Source: Burkholderiaceae bacterium
Lineage (GTDB): Bacteria; Pseudomonadota; Gammaproteobacteria; Burkholderiales; Burkholderiaceae_C
Length of the DNA stretch: 6,984 nt
Assembly: GCA_023268425.1 (NCBI GenBank)
Contig: JALRFN010000096.1
Coordinates: 1-6,984, forward strand
Direction: 5' to 3'
In this document: one piece after another, positions 1-6,418 of the stretch
Layout: the number at the start of each line of letters is the position of its first letter
Position numbering within the stretch: the first letter of the stretch is position 1
Made by a program: the position numbers and the translations under genes
Notes under the pieces: model-generated
The model's input: the letters and a program-made list of their open reading frames with translations, nothing else
Databases searched by the model: none
What the model was told of the DNA's origin: nothing

Positions 1-1092
1 CATGCGCCCGGCGACTTGAGCCATGTGTACTTTGTCAGCGGCGGCTCTGAGGCGGTGGAGACCGCGCTGAAGATGGCGCGCCAGTATTTCGTGGAAATTG
101 GGCAGCCCCAGCGCAAGCACTTCATTGCGCGCCAGCAAAGCTACCACGGCAACACCTTGGGTGCGCTGGCGGTTGGCGGCAACGTGTGGCGTCGCAAGCA
201 GTTCGCGCCCTTGCTGATCGACGTCAGCCACGTGGCACCCTGCTATGCCTACCGCCACCAAGCCGCGGATGAGACGCCTGAGGCCTACGGCCAACGCCTG
301 GTCAAAGAACTTGAGATCGAGATTGATCGCCTGGGCGGTGAGAACGTCATTGCGTTTGTCGCCGAAACCATTGGCGGCGCCACGGCGGGTGTGTTGACGC
401 CAGTGCCAGGTTATTTCAAGGCGGTACGCGAGCTGTGCGATCGCCACGGCATTTTGTTGATATTGGATGAGGTCATGTGCGGCATGGGCCGCTCAGGTCG
501 CTTGTTTGCATTTGAAGACGAGGGCGTCGTACCCGACATCGTCACCGTGGCCAAGGGCTTGGGCGGGGGCTACCAACCGATTGGCGCGACGCTGGCTCGA
601 CGCCACGTCGTCGAGGCCTTTGCCAACGGCAGCGGTCTGTTTCAGCATGGCCACACCTATTTGGGCCACGCCACGGCGTGTGCGGCGGCCTTGGCCGTGC
701 AGCGCGTGATCCAGCGCGATGACCTGTTGAGCCAAGTGCGCGCCCGTGGCGCGTATCTCGAACAAAGCCTGCGGCGCGCATTCGCCGACCATGCCCATGT
801 GGGTGACATCCGCGGCCGCGGATTGTTTTGGGGGGTTGAGCTGGTGCAGGACCGAGCGAGCAAAGCCGCTTTCGACCCCGATTTGAAGCTGCATGCACGC
901 ATCAAAGCCCAGGCCATGAAGCACGGTCTTTTGTGTTATCCGGCGGGGGGTACTGTGGATGGGCGTGCCGGCGATCACGTGTTGTTGGCACCACCATTCA
1001 TCAGCACTGAAGACGAGCTCGATGCCATCGTGGAGCGTCTGCATGCGGCGATCGCCAACGTGCTGCATGATGTCCTTGGTATTGCGTTGTAA
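1..1092 (+). CDS. Class III PLP-dependent aminotransferase, 5' end cut by window edge
   Basis: This is the C-terminal 363 residues of a fold-type I, class III (omega/ornithine-type) aminotransferase. The family moves an amino group between an amine or amino acid and a keto acid using PLP in the cytoplasm. The frame is open from base 1, so the true start lies upstream; a TTG at 16 sits inside the conserved core and is not a credible start. Visible motifs, numbered from base 1: the PLP-phosphate loop SGGSEAVE (about 14-21), YHGNTLGA (about 48-55), an AETIGG segment near 121, LDEV with the pyridine-binding Asp156, and VTVAKGLGGG with the Schiff-base Lys185. A C-terminal APPFISTEDELD segment also fits the family. 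About 50-90 N-terminal residues appear to be missing. The gene ends with TAA 56 bp before the TRAP binding-protein gene on the same strand, so cotranscription is plausible. Family is secure; substrate (omega-amino acid, polyamine, glutamate-type) is not visible. Confidence 0.93.
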   Translation, partial: HAPGDLSHVYFVSGGSEAVETALKMARQYFVEIGQPQRKHFIARQQSYHGNTLGALAVGGNVWRRKQFAPLLIDVSHVAPCYAYRHQAADETPEAYGQRLVKELEIEIDRLGGENVIAFVAETIGGATAGVLTPVPGYFKAVRELCDRHGILLILDEVMCGMGRSGRLFAFEDEGVVPDIVTVAKGLGGGYQPIGATLARRHVVEAFANGSGLFQHGHTYLGHATACAAALAVQRVIQRDDLLSQVRARGAYLEQSLRRAFADHAHVGDIRGRGLFWGVELVQDRASKAAFDPDLKLHARIKAQAMKHGLLCYPAGGTVDGRAGDHVLLAPPFISTEDELDAIVERLHAAIANVLHDVLGIAL

Positions 1093-1111
1093 GATTCGCG
1101 TAATTTAGAAT
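1082..1111 (+). promoter_or_regulatory. Possible weak sigma70 promoter before the TRAP operon
   Basis: A TAGAAT hexamer at 1106-1111 matches the -10 consensus at five of six bases. It is preceded after 18 bp by TTGCGT at 1082-1087, which matches the -35 consensus only at TTG. It lies in the AT-rich 56-bp gap between the aminotransferase and the binding-protein gene. No terminator hairpin is seen after the aminotransferase, so read-through is equally possible and this may be an internal promoter or chance. Confidence 0.25.
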
Positions 1112-1134
1112 TTCCCATTTTGTTTCACATCACT

Positions 1135-1141
1135 GAAGGAG
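1135..1141 (+). promoter_or_regulatory. Strong ribosome binding site for the TRAP binding protein
   Basis: GAAGGAG lies 7 nt before the ATG at 1149 and closely matches the anti-Shine-Dalgarno complement. It fixes the start and fits the high expression usual for periplasmic binding proteins. Confidence 0.8.
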
Positions 1142-1148
1142 ACGACAC

Positions 1149-2126
1149 ATGAAACAAGTCCTGAAAACCAGTTTGAGCGCCTTGAGCCTGGCAGCCGCCA
1201 TGGCGGTGCCCGCAGGCGTTGCGCAAGCCGCGCAACAGTTTGTGACCATCGGTACCGGTGGCGTCACGGGCGTGTATTACGCCGCAGGCGGCGCCATTTG
1301 CCGCTTGGTCAACAAAGACCGCTCGGCACACGGCATCCGCTGCTCGGTGGAATCCACCGGGGGCTCGGTGTTCAACATCAACACCATCCGCGCGGGCGAG
1401 TTGGACTTTGGTGTGGCCCAGTCCGACTGGCAGTACCACGCCGCCAAAGGCACGTCCAAGTTCGAAAAAGAGGGTGCCTTCAAAGAGTTGCGCGCGGTGT
1501 TCTCGGTTCACCCCGAGCCCTTCACTGTGGTGGCTCGCAAAGAGGTCGCGGCCAAGTCCTTCAACGACTTGTTGGGCAAGCGCTTCAACGTCGGTAACCC
1601 TGGCTCGGGCACCCGTGCTTCATTGGACGTCTTGTTGGGCGCCATGGGCAAATCGGTCAGCGATTTTTCGCTGGCCTCTGAGCTGAAGGCCGACGAGCAC
1701 GGCGCCGCGTTGTGCGACAACAAGATCGACGGTTTCTACTACGGCGTGGGCCATCCTTCAGCCAACATCCAAGACCCCATCACCACTTGCGGTGCCCGAT
1801 TGGTGCCTTTGACTGGCCCAGCCGTCGACAAGCTGGTGGCGGAGAACCCGTTCTACGCCAAAGTGGATATCCCTGGCGGCCTGTACGCGGGTCATGCCGA
1901 ACCGACGCCCACTTACGGTGTGGTCGCCACCTTCGTCAGCTCCACCAAGACGCCTGACGACGTGGTCTACACGGTGGTCAAGTCGGTGTTCGAGAACTTC
2001 GACAGTTTCAAGAAGTTGCACCCCGCGTTTGCCAACCTGGAACCCAAGGACATGATCAAAAATGGTCTGTCTGCGCCTTTGCACCCCGGTGCGGTCAAGT
2101 ACTACAAGGAAAAAGGCTGGATGTAA
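1149..2126 (+). CDS. TAXI-family TRAP transporter substrate-binding protein
   Basis: This 325-residue periplasmic binding protein captures the solute and delivers it to the TRAP permease encoded next. Residues 1-27 form a Sec signal peptide: basic start (MKQVLK), hydrophobic core, and AQA cleavage site after Ala27. The mature protein begins with the TAXI hallmark FVTIGTGGVTGVYY (31-44) followed by an Ala/Gly-rich helix. ESTGGSVFNI (69-78) and the FGVAQSDW segment (87-94) are also typical, as is the NVGNPGSGTR ligand loop (about 147-156). Length fits the family (about 310-340). The start is set by the ATG with GAAGGAG 7 nt upstream. Four cysteines (51, 65, 189, 214) in the exported part could form disulfides. 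Characterised TAXI members include glutamate binders, but the ligand cannot be read from sequence. A hairpin lies after the stop, before the permease gene. Confidence 0.95.
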   Translation: MKQVLKTSLSALSLAAAMAVPAGVAQAAQQFVTIGTGGVTGVYYAAGGAICRLVNKDRSAHGIRCSVESTGGSVFNINTIRAGELDFGVAQSDWQYHAAKGTSKFEKEGAFKELRAVFSVHPEPFTVVARKEVAAKSFNDLLGKRFNVGNPGSGTRASLDVLLGAMGKSVSDFSLASELKADEHGAALCDNKIDGFYYGVGHPSANIQDPITTCGARLVPLTGPAVDKLVAENPFYAKVDIPGGLYAGHAEPTPTYGVVATFVSSTKTPDDVVYTVVKSVFENFDSFKKLHPAFANLEPKDMIKNGLSAPLHPGAVKYYKEKGWM

Positions 2127-2146
2127 TTCTGTCTTGACTTGAGCCC

Positions 2147-2181
2147 GCGGCGAGCCAGTCCATTTGTGACTGGCTCGTCGC
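2147..2181 (+). terminator. Stem-loop between binding-protein and permease genes (partial terminator or mRNA stabiliser)
   Basis: The arms 2147-2160 and 2168-2181 are 14 nt each and fully paired except for one G:U wobble, around a 7-nt loop. The stem is followed by ATTTTG, a short U-run. It sits 20 nt after the binding-protein stop and about 90 nt before the permease start. Such hairpins in transporter operons commonly lower readthrough or protect the upstream message, giving more binding protein than permease. The structure is seen; the role is inferred. Confidence 0.6.
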
Positions 2182-2236
2182 ATTTTGATGCCAGTTGTTG
2201 AACTGGCCACGGGTGCGAAAACAAACAAAAACAACC

Positions 2237-2261
2237 GGAGGAGGCCCGGGCGATTTGCCCG
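2237..2261 (+). promoter_or_regulatory. Distant Shine-Dalgarno plus small hairpin before the permease start
   Basis: GGAGGAGG (2237-2244) is a very strong ribosome-binding sequence but lies 26 nt before the ATG at 2271, too far for normal initiation. Between them CGGGC (2247-2251) can pair with GCCCG (2257-2261) around a GATTT loop; folding it would shorten the effective distance to about 11 nt. An in-frame ATT at 2253 lies 8 nt from the SD and would add six residues. ATG 2271 is kept as the start because ATT starts are rare. Confidence 0.4.
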
Positions 2262-2270
2262 CGCAAACAC

Positions 2271-4109
2271 ATGCTGGAAGACGTCAAACAAACCGATGTG
2301 CAGCAGTTGCTGCAAGACAATGACCTGGGAGGGCGCCAACCTGGCCCCAAAATGAGCCAACTGATGGCGGCTGTGGCGCTGCTGTGGTCGGTGTTTCAGT
2401 TGTGGATCGCGTCCCCACTGCCTTTTGAGTGGGGCATCGGGGTGTTCAACAACACCGAGAGCCGGGCCATTCACCTGGCGTTTGCGGTGTTTTTGGCTTA
2501 TTTGGCTTATCCCGCCAGCAAGCGCAGTCCGCGCGATCATGTGCCGTTGGTGGACATCGTCGCCGCCTTGGTCGCTGCGTTTTGTGCCTCTTATCTGTTC
2601 ACCTTTTACGGCGATTTGGCGACGCGTCCCGGACAGCCCATCACGCAAGATTTGGTGGTTGGGGTGATCGGCGGCGTGCTGCTCTTGGAGGCCACGCGCC
2701 GTGTTTTGGGCCTGCCCATGGTGATCGTGGCCAGCGTGTTTTTGTTCTATACCTTTGCGGGCCCCTACATGCCCGACATGATCGCCCACCGGGGTGCTTC
2801 GCTGTCGCGGGCCGTCAGCCACCAGTGGTTGACCACCGAGGGCGTGTTTGGTGTGGCCTTGGGCGTGTCCAGCGGCTTCATCTTTCTGTTTGTCTTGTTC
2901 GGCTCCTTGCTGGATCGCGCCGGGGCGGGCAACTATTTCATCAAATCGGCCTTCGCGCTGTTGGGCCACATGCGCGGTGGACCCGCCAAAGCGGCCGTGG
3001 TGTCGTCAGCGGCTACGGGCATCATCTCTGGCTCGTCGATTGCCAACGTGGTGACCACCGGGACCTTCACGATTCCGCTGATGAAACGCGTGGGCTACCG
3101 GCCCGATCAAGCCGGAGCGGTCGAGGTGTCCAGTTCGGTCAATGGACAGATCATGCCGCCGGTGATGGGCGCGGCGGCGTTTTTGATGGTCGAGTACGTG
3201 GGCATTCCCTACACCGACGTGATTCGCCATGCCTTTTTGCCTGCGTTGATTTCCTACATCGCCTTGTTGTACATCGTGCACTTGGAGGCGCTGAAAGCGG
3301 GCATGAAAGGCTTGCCGCGCCGCAGCCAGGCCTCTTGGCACCAACGTGCGCTGAGCACGGGCTTGACCTTGGCGGGCTTTGTGGTCTTGGCGGGTGTGGT
3401 GACGTGGGTCATCAACGCGCTCAAGGCCATGATGGGTGGCGACGCGCTGTGGCCCATTGGTCTGGGCATCGTTGCCAGCTACGTCGGCTTGGTCTGGTTC
3501 GCTTCGCGACAGCCCGAACTGGAGTTGGACGACCCCAACGCCGAGGTGTTTGAGCTGCCCGAAACCGCGCCCACGCTCAAATCTGGCTTGCATTACCTGC
3601 TGCCGGTCGTGGTCTTGATTTGGTGCCTGATGGTGGAGCAGATGTCGCCCGGCTTGTCCGCCTTTTGGGCGACCCTGTTCATGATGGCCATCATGGTGAC
3701 GCAAAAGCCATTGTTTGCCTGGTTCCGCGCCAACCGGGGTGTGGGCGAGGCGGCGCGCGAGGGTTTGCTGGATTTGAAAGAGGGCATGATCGCGGGCGCA
3801 CGCAACATGATTGGCATCGGGGTGGCCACTGCCGCTGCAGGCATCATCGTGGGTACGGTGTCGCTGACTGGCGTGGGTTTGGTCATGACCGAGTTGGTCG
3901 AGTTGCTCTCGGGTGGTAACTTGATGTTGATGCTGCTGCTGGTGGCCTTCATCAGCTTGATCTTGGGCATGGGCTTGCCGACCACGGCCAATTACATCGT
4001 CGTCTCCACGCTGATGGCGCCCGTGGTCGTGGAACTGGGTGCACAAAGTGGCTTGATCGTGCCTTTGATCGCCGTGCACTTGTTCGTGTTTTATTTCGGG
4101 CTGATGTGA
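2271..4109 (+). CDS. TRAP transporter fused permease, N-terminal fragment (frameshifted)
   Basis: This frame encodes 612 residues of the inner-membrane permease (fused DctQ-DctM type, TAXI-associated), which imports the solute delivered by the neighbouring binding protein using an ion gradient. After a soluble N-terminus it has many hydrophobic segments, for example around 31-48, 66-80, 93-112, 127-140, 148-164 and 191-213. The first transport repeat contains GPAKAAVVSSAATG (237-250), SGSSIANVVTTG (253-264) and the hairpin SSVNGQIMPPVMGAAAF (288-304). The second repeat shows ARNMIGIGVATAAAGIIVGT (510-529) and LGMGLPTTANY (565-575). The frame then stops at TGA directly after HLFVFYFGLM. Family members continue here with Ala-Asp-Val-TPPVG; that continuation is found in another frame from 4106. 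The fragment therefore lacks the second hairpin motif and the last helices, and is unlikely to transport by itself. Family assignment is firm; whether this is a pseudogene or a coupled split gene is open. Confidence 0.9.
   Translation: MLEDVKQTDVQQLLQDNDLGGRQPGPKMSQLMAAVALLWSVFQLWIASPLPFEWGIGVFNNTESRAIHLAFAVFLAYLAYPASKRSPRDHVPLVDIVAALVAAFCASYLFTFYGDLATRPGQPITQDLVVGVIGGVLLLEATRRVLGLPMVIVASVFLFYTFAGPYMPDMIAHRGASLSRAVSHQWLTTEGVFGVALGVSSGFIFLFVLFGSLLDRAGAGNYFIKSAFALLGHMRGGPAKAAVVSSAATGIISGSSIANVVTTGTFTIPLMKRVGYRPDQAGAVEVSSSVNGQIMPPVMGAAAFLMVEYVGIPYTDVIRHAFLPALISYIALLYIVHLEALKAGMKGLPRRSQASWHQRALSTGLTLAGFVVLAGVVTWVINALKAMMGGDALWPIGLGIVASYVGLVWFASRQPELELDDPNAEVFELPETAPTLKSGLHYLLPVVVLIWCLMVEQMSPGLSAFWATLFMMAIMVTQKPLFAWFRANRGVGEAAREGLLDLKEGMIAGARNMIGIGVATAAAGIIVGTVSLTGVGLVMTELVELLSGGNLMLMLLLVAFISLILGMGLPTTANYIVVSTLMAPVVVELGAQSGLIVPLIAVHLFVFYFGLM
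4101..4109 (+). other. Frameshift junction in the TRAP permease (apparent 7-bp deletion)
   Basis: The sequence CTGATGTGA contains the last codons of the upstream frame (Leu, Met, stop TGA 4107-4109) and, one base back in phase, GTG (4106-4108), which is the Val of VTPPVG in the downstream frame. The family consensus has Met-Ala-Asp-Val here, so Ala, Asp and one more base (7 nt in all) are missing. An ancestral CTGATGGCCGATGTGACC would give exactly the observed bases by loss of one GATG copy plus GCC. The ancestral sequence is inferred; the frame break is directly seen. Confidence 0.8.
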
Positions 4110-4828
4110 CCCCGCCGGTGGGCTTGGCCTCATTTGCGGCGGCAGCGATTGCGCGCACCGATCCGCTCAAAACGGGGGTGACCGCATTCATCTACAGCAT
4201 GCGCACCGCCATCTTGCCGTTCTTGTTCATCTTCAACACCCAACTGCTTTTGATGGGCATCGACAGCGTGTGGCACCTGGCTTTGACCGTCAGCAGCGCC
4301 GTGCTGGCGATGTTGGTGTTTGCCGCCGCGACCCAGGGTTACTTCTTGGTGAAGTCGCGGCTGTGGGAAAGCGCGGCCTTGCTCTTGGTGACTTTCAGCC
4401 TGTTCCGTCCCGGTTTTTGGTGGGATATGGTCTACCCGCCCTATGAAGAACTCAACGGGCCCGCGCTGGCCCAAGCCGTCAAAGACGCACCTGCCAACAC
4501 CAGCTTGCGGTTTTGGGTTGAGGGTTTGAGCCTGGACGGCAATGAAGTCAAAAAGGGCGTACTGGTGCCTTTGGGCGAACCCGGGGACGTGCGCACGCGC
4601 CTGGGTCACTCGGGCATGACCGTGATGCCTCAAGGACAGCAATGGTCGGTGATGCAAGTTAAATTCGGCAGCACCGCAGAGAAGCTGGGCCTCGAACAAG
4701 GCTTTGCCATCACTGCCGTTGAAGTCGAATCACACCGACCGGACAAGGAGTGGGTATTCATTCCCGCTTTGTTGCTGTTGGCCTTGGTGGTCATCAGCCA
4801 GCGCCGTCGCTCATCCCACACAAAGTAA
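4106..4828 (+). CDS. TRAP transporter fused permease, C-terminal fragment with DUF3394-like domain
   Basis: This 240-codon frame completes the permease broken at 4109. It opens with TPPVGLASFAAAAIA (residues 2-16), the conserved hairpin of the second DctM repeat. Hydrophobic helices follow around 34-52, 54-82 and 88-106. A soluble stretch (about 110-215) resembles the DUF3394 domain often found at the C-terminus of TAXI fused permeases; its FGSTAEKLGLEQGFAITAVEV segment (187-207) looks PDZ-like. A last helix (217-231) ends in a basic tail (QRRRSSHTK). The GTG at 4106 overlaps the upstream TGA and has no Shine-Dalgarno, so expression would need termination-reinitiation, or the fragment is untranslated. 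Added to the upstream part it gives about 854 residues, normal for the fused family. The racemase-like gene begins 6 nt after its stop. No internal stop has built up, suggesting a recent break or kept function. Confidence 0.85.
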   Translation: MTPPVGLASFAAAAIARTDPLKTGVTAFIYSMRTAILPFLFIFNTQLLLMGIDSVWHLALTVSSAVLAMLVFAAATQGYFLVKSRLWESAALLLVTFSLFRPGFWWDMVYPPYEELNGPALAQAVKDAPANTSLRFWVEGLSLDGNEVKKGVLVPLGEPGDVRTRLGHSGMTVMPQGQQWSVMQVKFGSTAEKLGLEQGFAITAVEVESHRPDKEWVFIPALLLLALVVISQRRRSSHTK

Positions 4829-4834
4829 AGCCCC

Positions 4835-5473
4835 ATGCGCATCGCACTCATCCACGCCTTGGCCCACTCGGTCGACCCCATCAACACCGTCATGCAAGCC
4901 CAGTGGCCCGAGGCCACGCGCATGAACTTGCTCGACGACAGCTTGTCCGCCGATTTGGCCAGTGGCGGGCGCGGGTTGGACGCGGCCATGCACCAGCGCT
5001 TTTTGGATCTCGCGGACTACGCCGTAGGCACAGGGGCTGACGGCATCTTGTTCACCTGCTCGGCCTTTGGCCCGTGCATCGACGCGGTCAAAGCCAAGCA
5101 CCCCAACATGCCCGTGCTCAAACCCAACGAAGCCATGATCGCGGAGGCGCAAAAACTCGGTGGTCCAGTGGGCTTGATCGCGTCGTTCGCCAGCACGCTC
5201 AAAACCATGCCCGACGAGTTCGATGCGCGCACCCGCTTGGACACCCAACTGGTCGAAGCGGCGCTGAGCGCCTTGAACCAAGGGCAGGGTGAACGCCACG
5301 ACGCTTTGGTGCTGGACGCCGCCCAGCAGTTGATCGCGCGCGGCGCCGAGGTCATCGCGCTGGCGCAGTTCTCGATGGCCAGGGCCGCGACCTTGTTGCG
5401 CCAAGAACTGACAGTCCCGGTGCTGACCACCCCGGATAGTGCGGTGGCCGCCTTGAAATTGGCCTTGGCTTGA
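4835..5473 (+). CDS. Asp/Glu racemase-superfamily protein lacking the second catalytic Cys
   Basis: This 212-residue cytoplasmic protein has the features of the Asp/Glu/hydantoin racemase superfamily, whose members invert the alpha-carbon of amino acids or related compounds with two cysteines acting as acid and base. The first motif is present: GADGILFTCSAFGPC (67-81) with Cys75. The segment VLKPNEAMIAEA (94-105) and PVGLIASFASTL (111-122) fit the first half of the fold. The second motif, normally Gly-Cys-Thr, reads EVIALAQFSMARA (172-184), so Gln178/Ser180 stand where Cys is expected. The only cysteines are 75 and 81, both in the N-terminal half. Length is normal or slightly short for hydantoin-racemase-like proteins. 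Start is the ATG 6 nt after the permease stop; no clear SD is visible, so translational coupling is likely. The position suggests a role in metabolising the imported compound. It may be a racemase variant or a different C-C/C-X lyase or isomerase. Confidence 0.82.
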   Translation: MRIALIHALAHSVDPINTVMQAQWPEATRMNLLDDSLSADLASGGRGLDAAMHQRFLDLADYAVGTGADGILFTCSAFGPCIDAVKAKHPNMPVLKPNEAMIAEAQKLGGPVGLIASFASTLKTMPDEFDARTRLDTQLVEAALSALNQGQGERHDALVLDAAQQLIARGAEVIALAQFSMARAATLLRQELTVPVLTTPDSAVAALKLALA

Positions 5474-5477
5474 CGGC

Positions 5478-5503
5478 CCATCGCCCCGCATGCGGGGTGA
5501 TGG
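5478..5503. terminator. Bidirectional terminator between convergent genes
   Basis: The 13-nt arms 5478-5490 and 5491-5503 form a palindrome with a single mismatch (G:U wobble), centred on GCATGC and including a run of CCCCGC/GCGGGG. It lies between the stop of the racemase-like gene (5473) and the stop of the convergent transaminase gene (5507). On the plus strand CGTTTATT follows, a weak U-rich tail; on the minus strand no T-run follows, so termination is better supported for the plus operon. Confidence 0.7.
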
Positions 5504-5506
5504 CGT

Positions 5507-6382
5507 TTATTGCGCTTGTGCCTTGAGGTCTTGGTAAGCGGCGTACAAGGCTTTGTAGACCGGACCGGGTTGGCCATTGCCCACTGGCTGGCTGTCCAAG
5601 GTGGTGATGGCCAAGACTTCTTTGGTCGCTGACGTGATCAAGAGCTCGTCTGCGTTTCGAACTTCTTCGCGGCTCAAGCTGCGCAACTCGTAACCCAACC
5701 CCAGGTCGCGACACAGGGTTTCGAGCACACCAAATCGAATGCCTTCCAGCACCAGGTTGTTTTTCGGTGGGCCCATGACCACACCGTTTTTCACCACCCA
5801 GATGTTGCTGGCAGCGGCTTCTGAGAGCACGCCGTCGCGGAACATCACGGTTTCCATGGCGCCCGCATCCACGCTGATTTGGCGAGCCATCACAGCGCCC
5901 AAGAGGCTGGTGGACTTGATGTGCGCTTTTTGCCAGCGGAAGTCGTCCGCGGTGACACAGGCAATGCCTTGCGTGCGTTGCGTTTCGCTGGGTTGGGCCA
6001 TGGCTTGCACCATCATGAACACGGTCGGGGTCAGGCCGGGGAGCATGGCGTGTTCGCGCATCGCCACCCCGCGCGTGATTTGCAAGTAGATCAGGTGGGC
6101 GTTCGCCTGAGGCGCGTCGGCGTGTTGCAGCAGGCGGTTTGCGATGTCACGCCACTCGGCGCGGCTGTGCGGGTTGGGGATGCGGCACTCAGCCAGGGAG
6201 CGCTCCATGCGCTCCATGTGTTCGTCGAAACGAAACACCCGACCGCCGTAGACGCTCAAGACCTCATAAATGCCGTCGCCAAAGATGAAGCCTCGGTCCA
6301 TGACGCTGACTTGCGCTTGGTTGATGGGCAAGATCTGGCCGTTGAGGTAGCAAGGGGTAGCGGGCAGGGCGGGTGTACTCAT
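5507..6382 (-). CDS. dat: D-amino-acid transaminase-like class IV aminotransferase
   Basis: This 291-residue fold-type IV PLP enzyme moves the amino group of D-amino acids to 2-oxo acids in the cytoplasm. Residues fit D-alanine/D-amino-acid transaminases: MDRGFIFGDGIYEVL (28-42), the carboxylate-trap motif YLQITRGVAMREH (99-111) with Arg109 and His111, the Schiff-base Lys156 in AHIKSTSLLGAV (153-164), Glu188 in LSEAAASNIW (186-195) binding the PLP ring nitrogen, and LEGIRFGVLE (212-221). SATKEV (251-256) is the usual C-terminal phosphate-side segment. The Arg-x-His trap favours this assignment over the branched-chain (IlvE) and aminodeoxychorismate lyase relatives. The ATG at 6382 is chosen; an in-frame TTG at 6409 would add nine atypical residues. 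Only a weak GGAAAAG lies upstream. It follows the glutathione transferase gene by 36 nt on the same strand, so they may share a transcript. Family is firm, exact substrate less so. Confidence 0.9.
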   Translation of the reverse strand: MSTPALPATPCYLNGQILPINQAQVSVMDRGFIFGDGIYEVLSVYGGRVFRFDEHMERMERSLAECRIPNPHSRAEWRDIANRLLQHADAPQANAHLIYLQITRGVAMREHAMLPGLTPTVFMMVQAMAQPSETQRTQGIACVTADDFRWQKAHIKSTSLLGAVMARQISVDAGAMETVMFRDGVLSEAAASNIWVVKNGVVMGPPKNNLVLEGIRFGVLETLCRDLGLGYELRSLSREEVRNADELLITSATKEVLAITTLDSQPVGNGQPGPVYKALYAAYQDLKAQAQ

Positions 6383-6418
6383 GGCTTTTCCAATGGGGTG
6401 TGACAGCAAAGGTGCGGT

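Noticed and set aside
16..18. TTG as the start of the class III aminotransferase
   Set aside because: The frame is open to base 1 and the TTG lies immediately before the core PLP-phosphate motif, so the gene is cut by the window edge.
1758..2969. Long minus-strand open frame (403 codons) antisense to the binding-protein end and permease start
   Set aside because: It spans two well-supported plus-strand genes and their spacer, its translation is rich in His/Gln/Arg without recognisable domains, and such antisense openness is common in high-GC codon usage.
2429..3553. Plus-strand frame (374 codons) overlapping the permease in another phase
   Set aside because: The permease frame over the same bases has clear transmembrane helices and TRAP motifs; the alternate frame is Arg/Gly/His-rich and unrecognisable.
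3006..4133. Minus-strand open frame (375 codons) antisense to the permease
   Set aside because: It is a mirror of the permease codon pattern with low-complexity Gln/His/Asp composition and no domain or ribosome binding site.
5879..6403. Plus-strand frame (174 codons) antisense to the D-amino-acid transaminase
   Set aside because: The minus-strand enzyme has all catalytic motifs; the antisense frame has none.
6383..6409. Upstream TTG start giving the D-amino-acid transaminase nine more residues
   Set aside because: The ATG at 6382 gives a typical family length and N-terminus; the TTG extension has no SD and adds residues not expected in the family.
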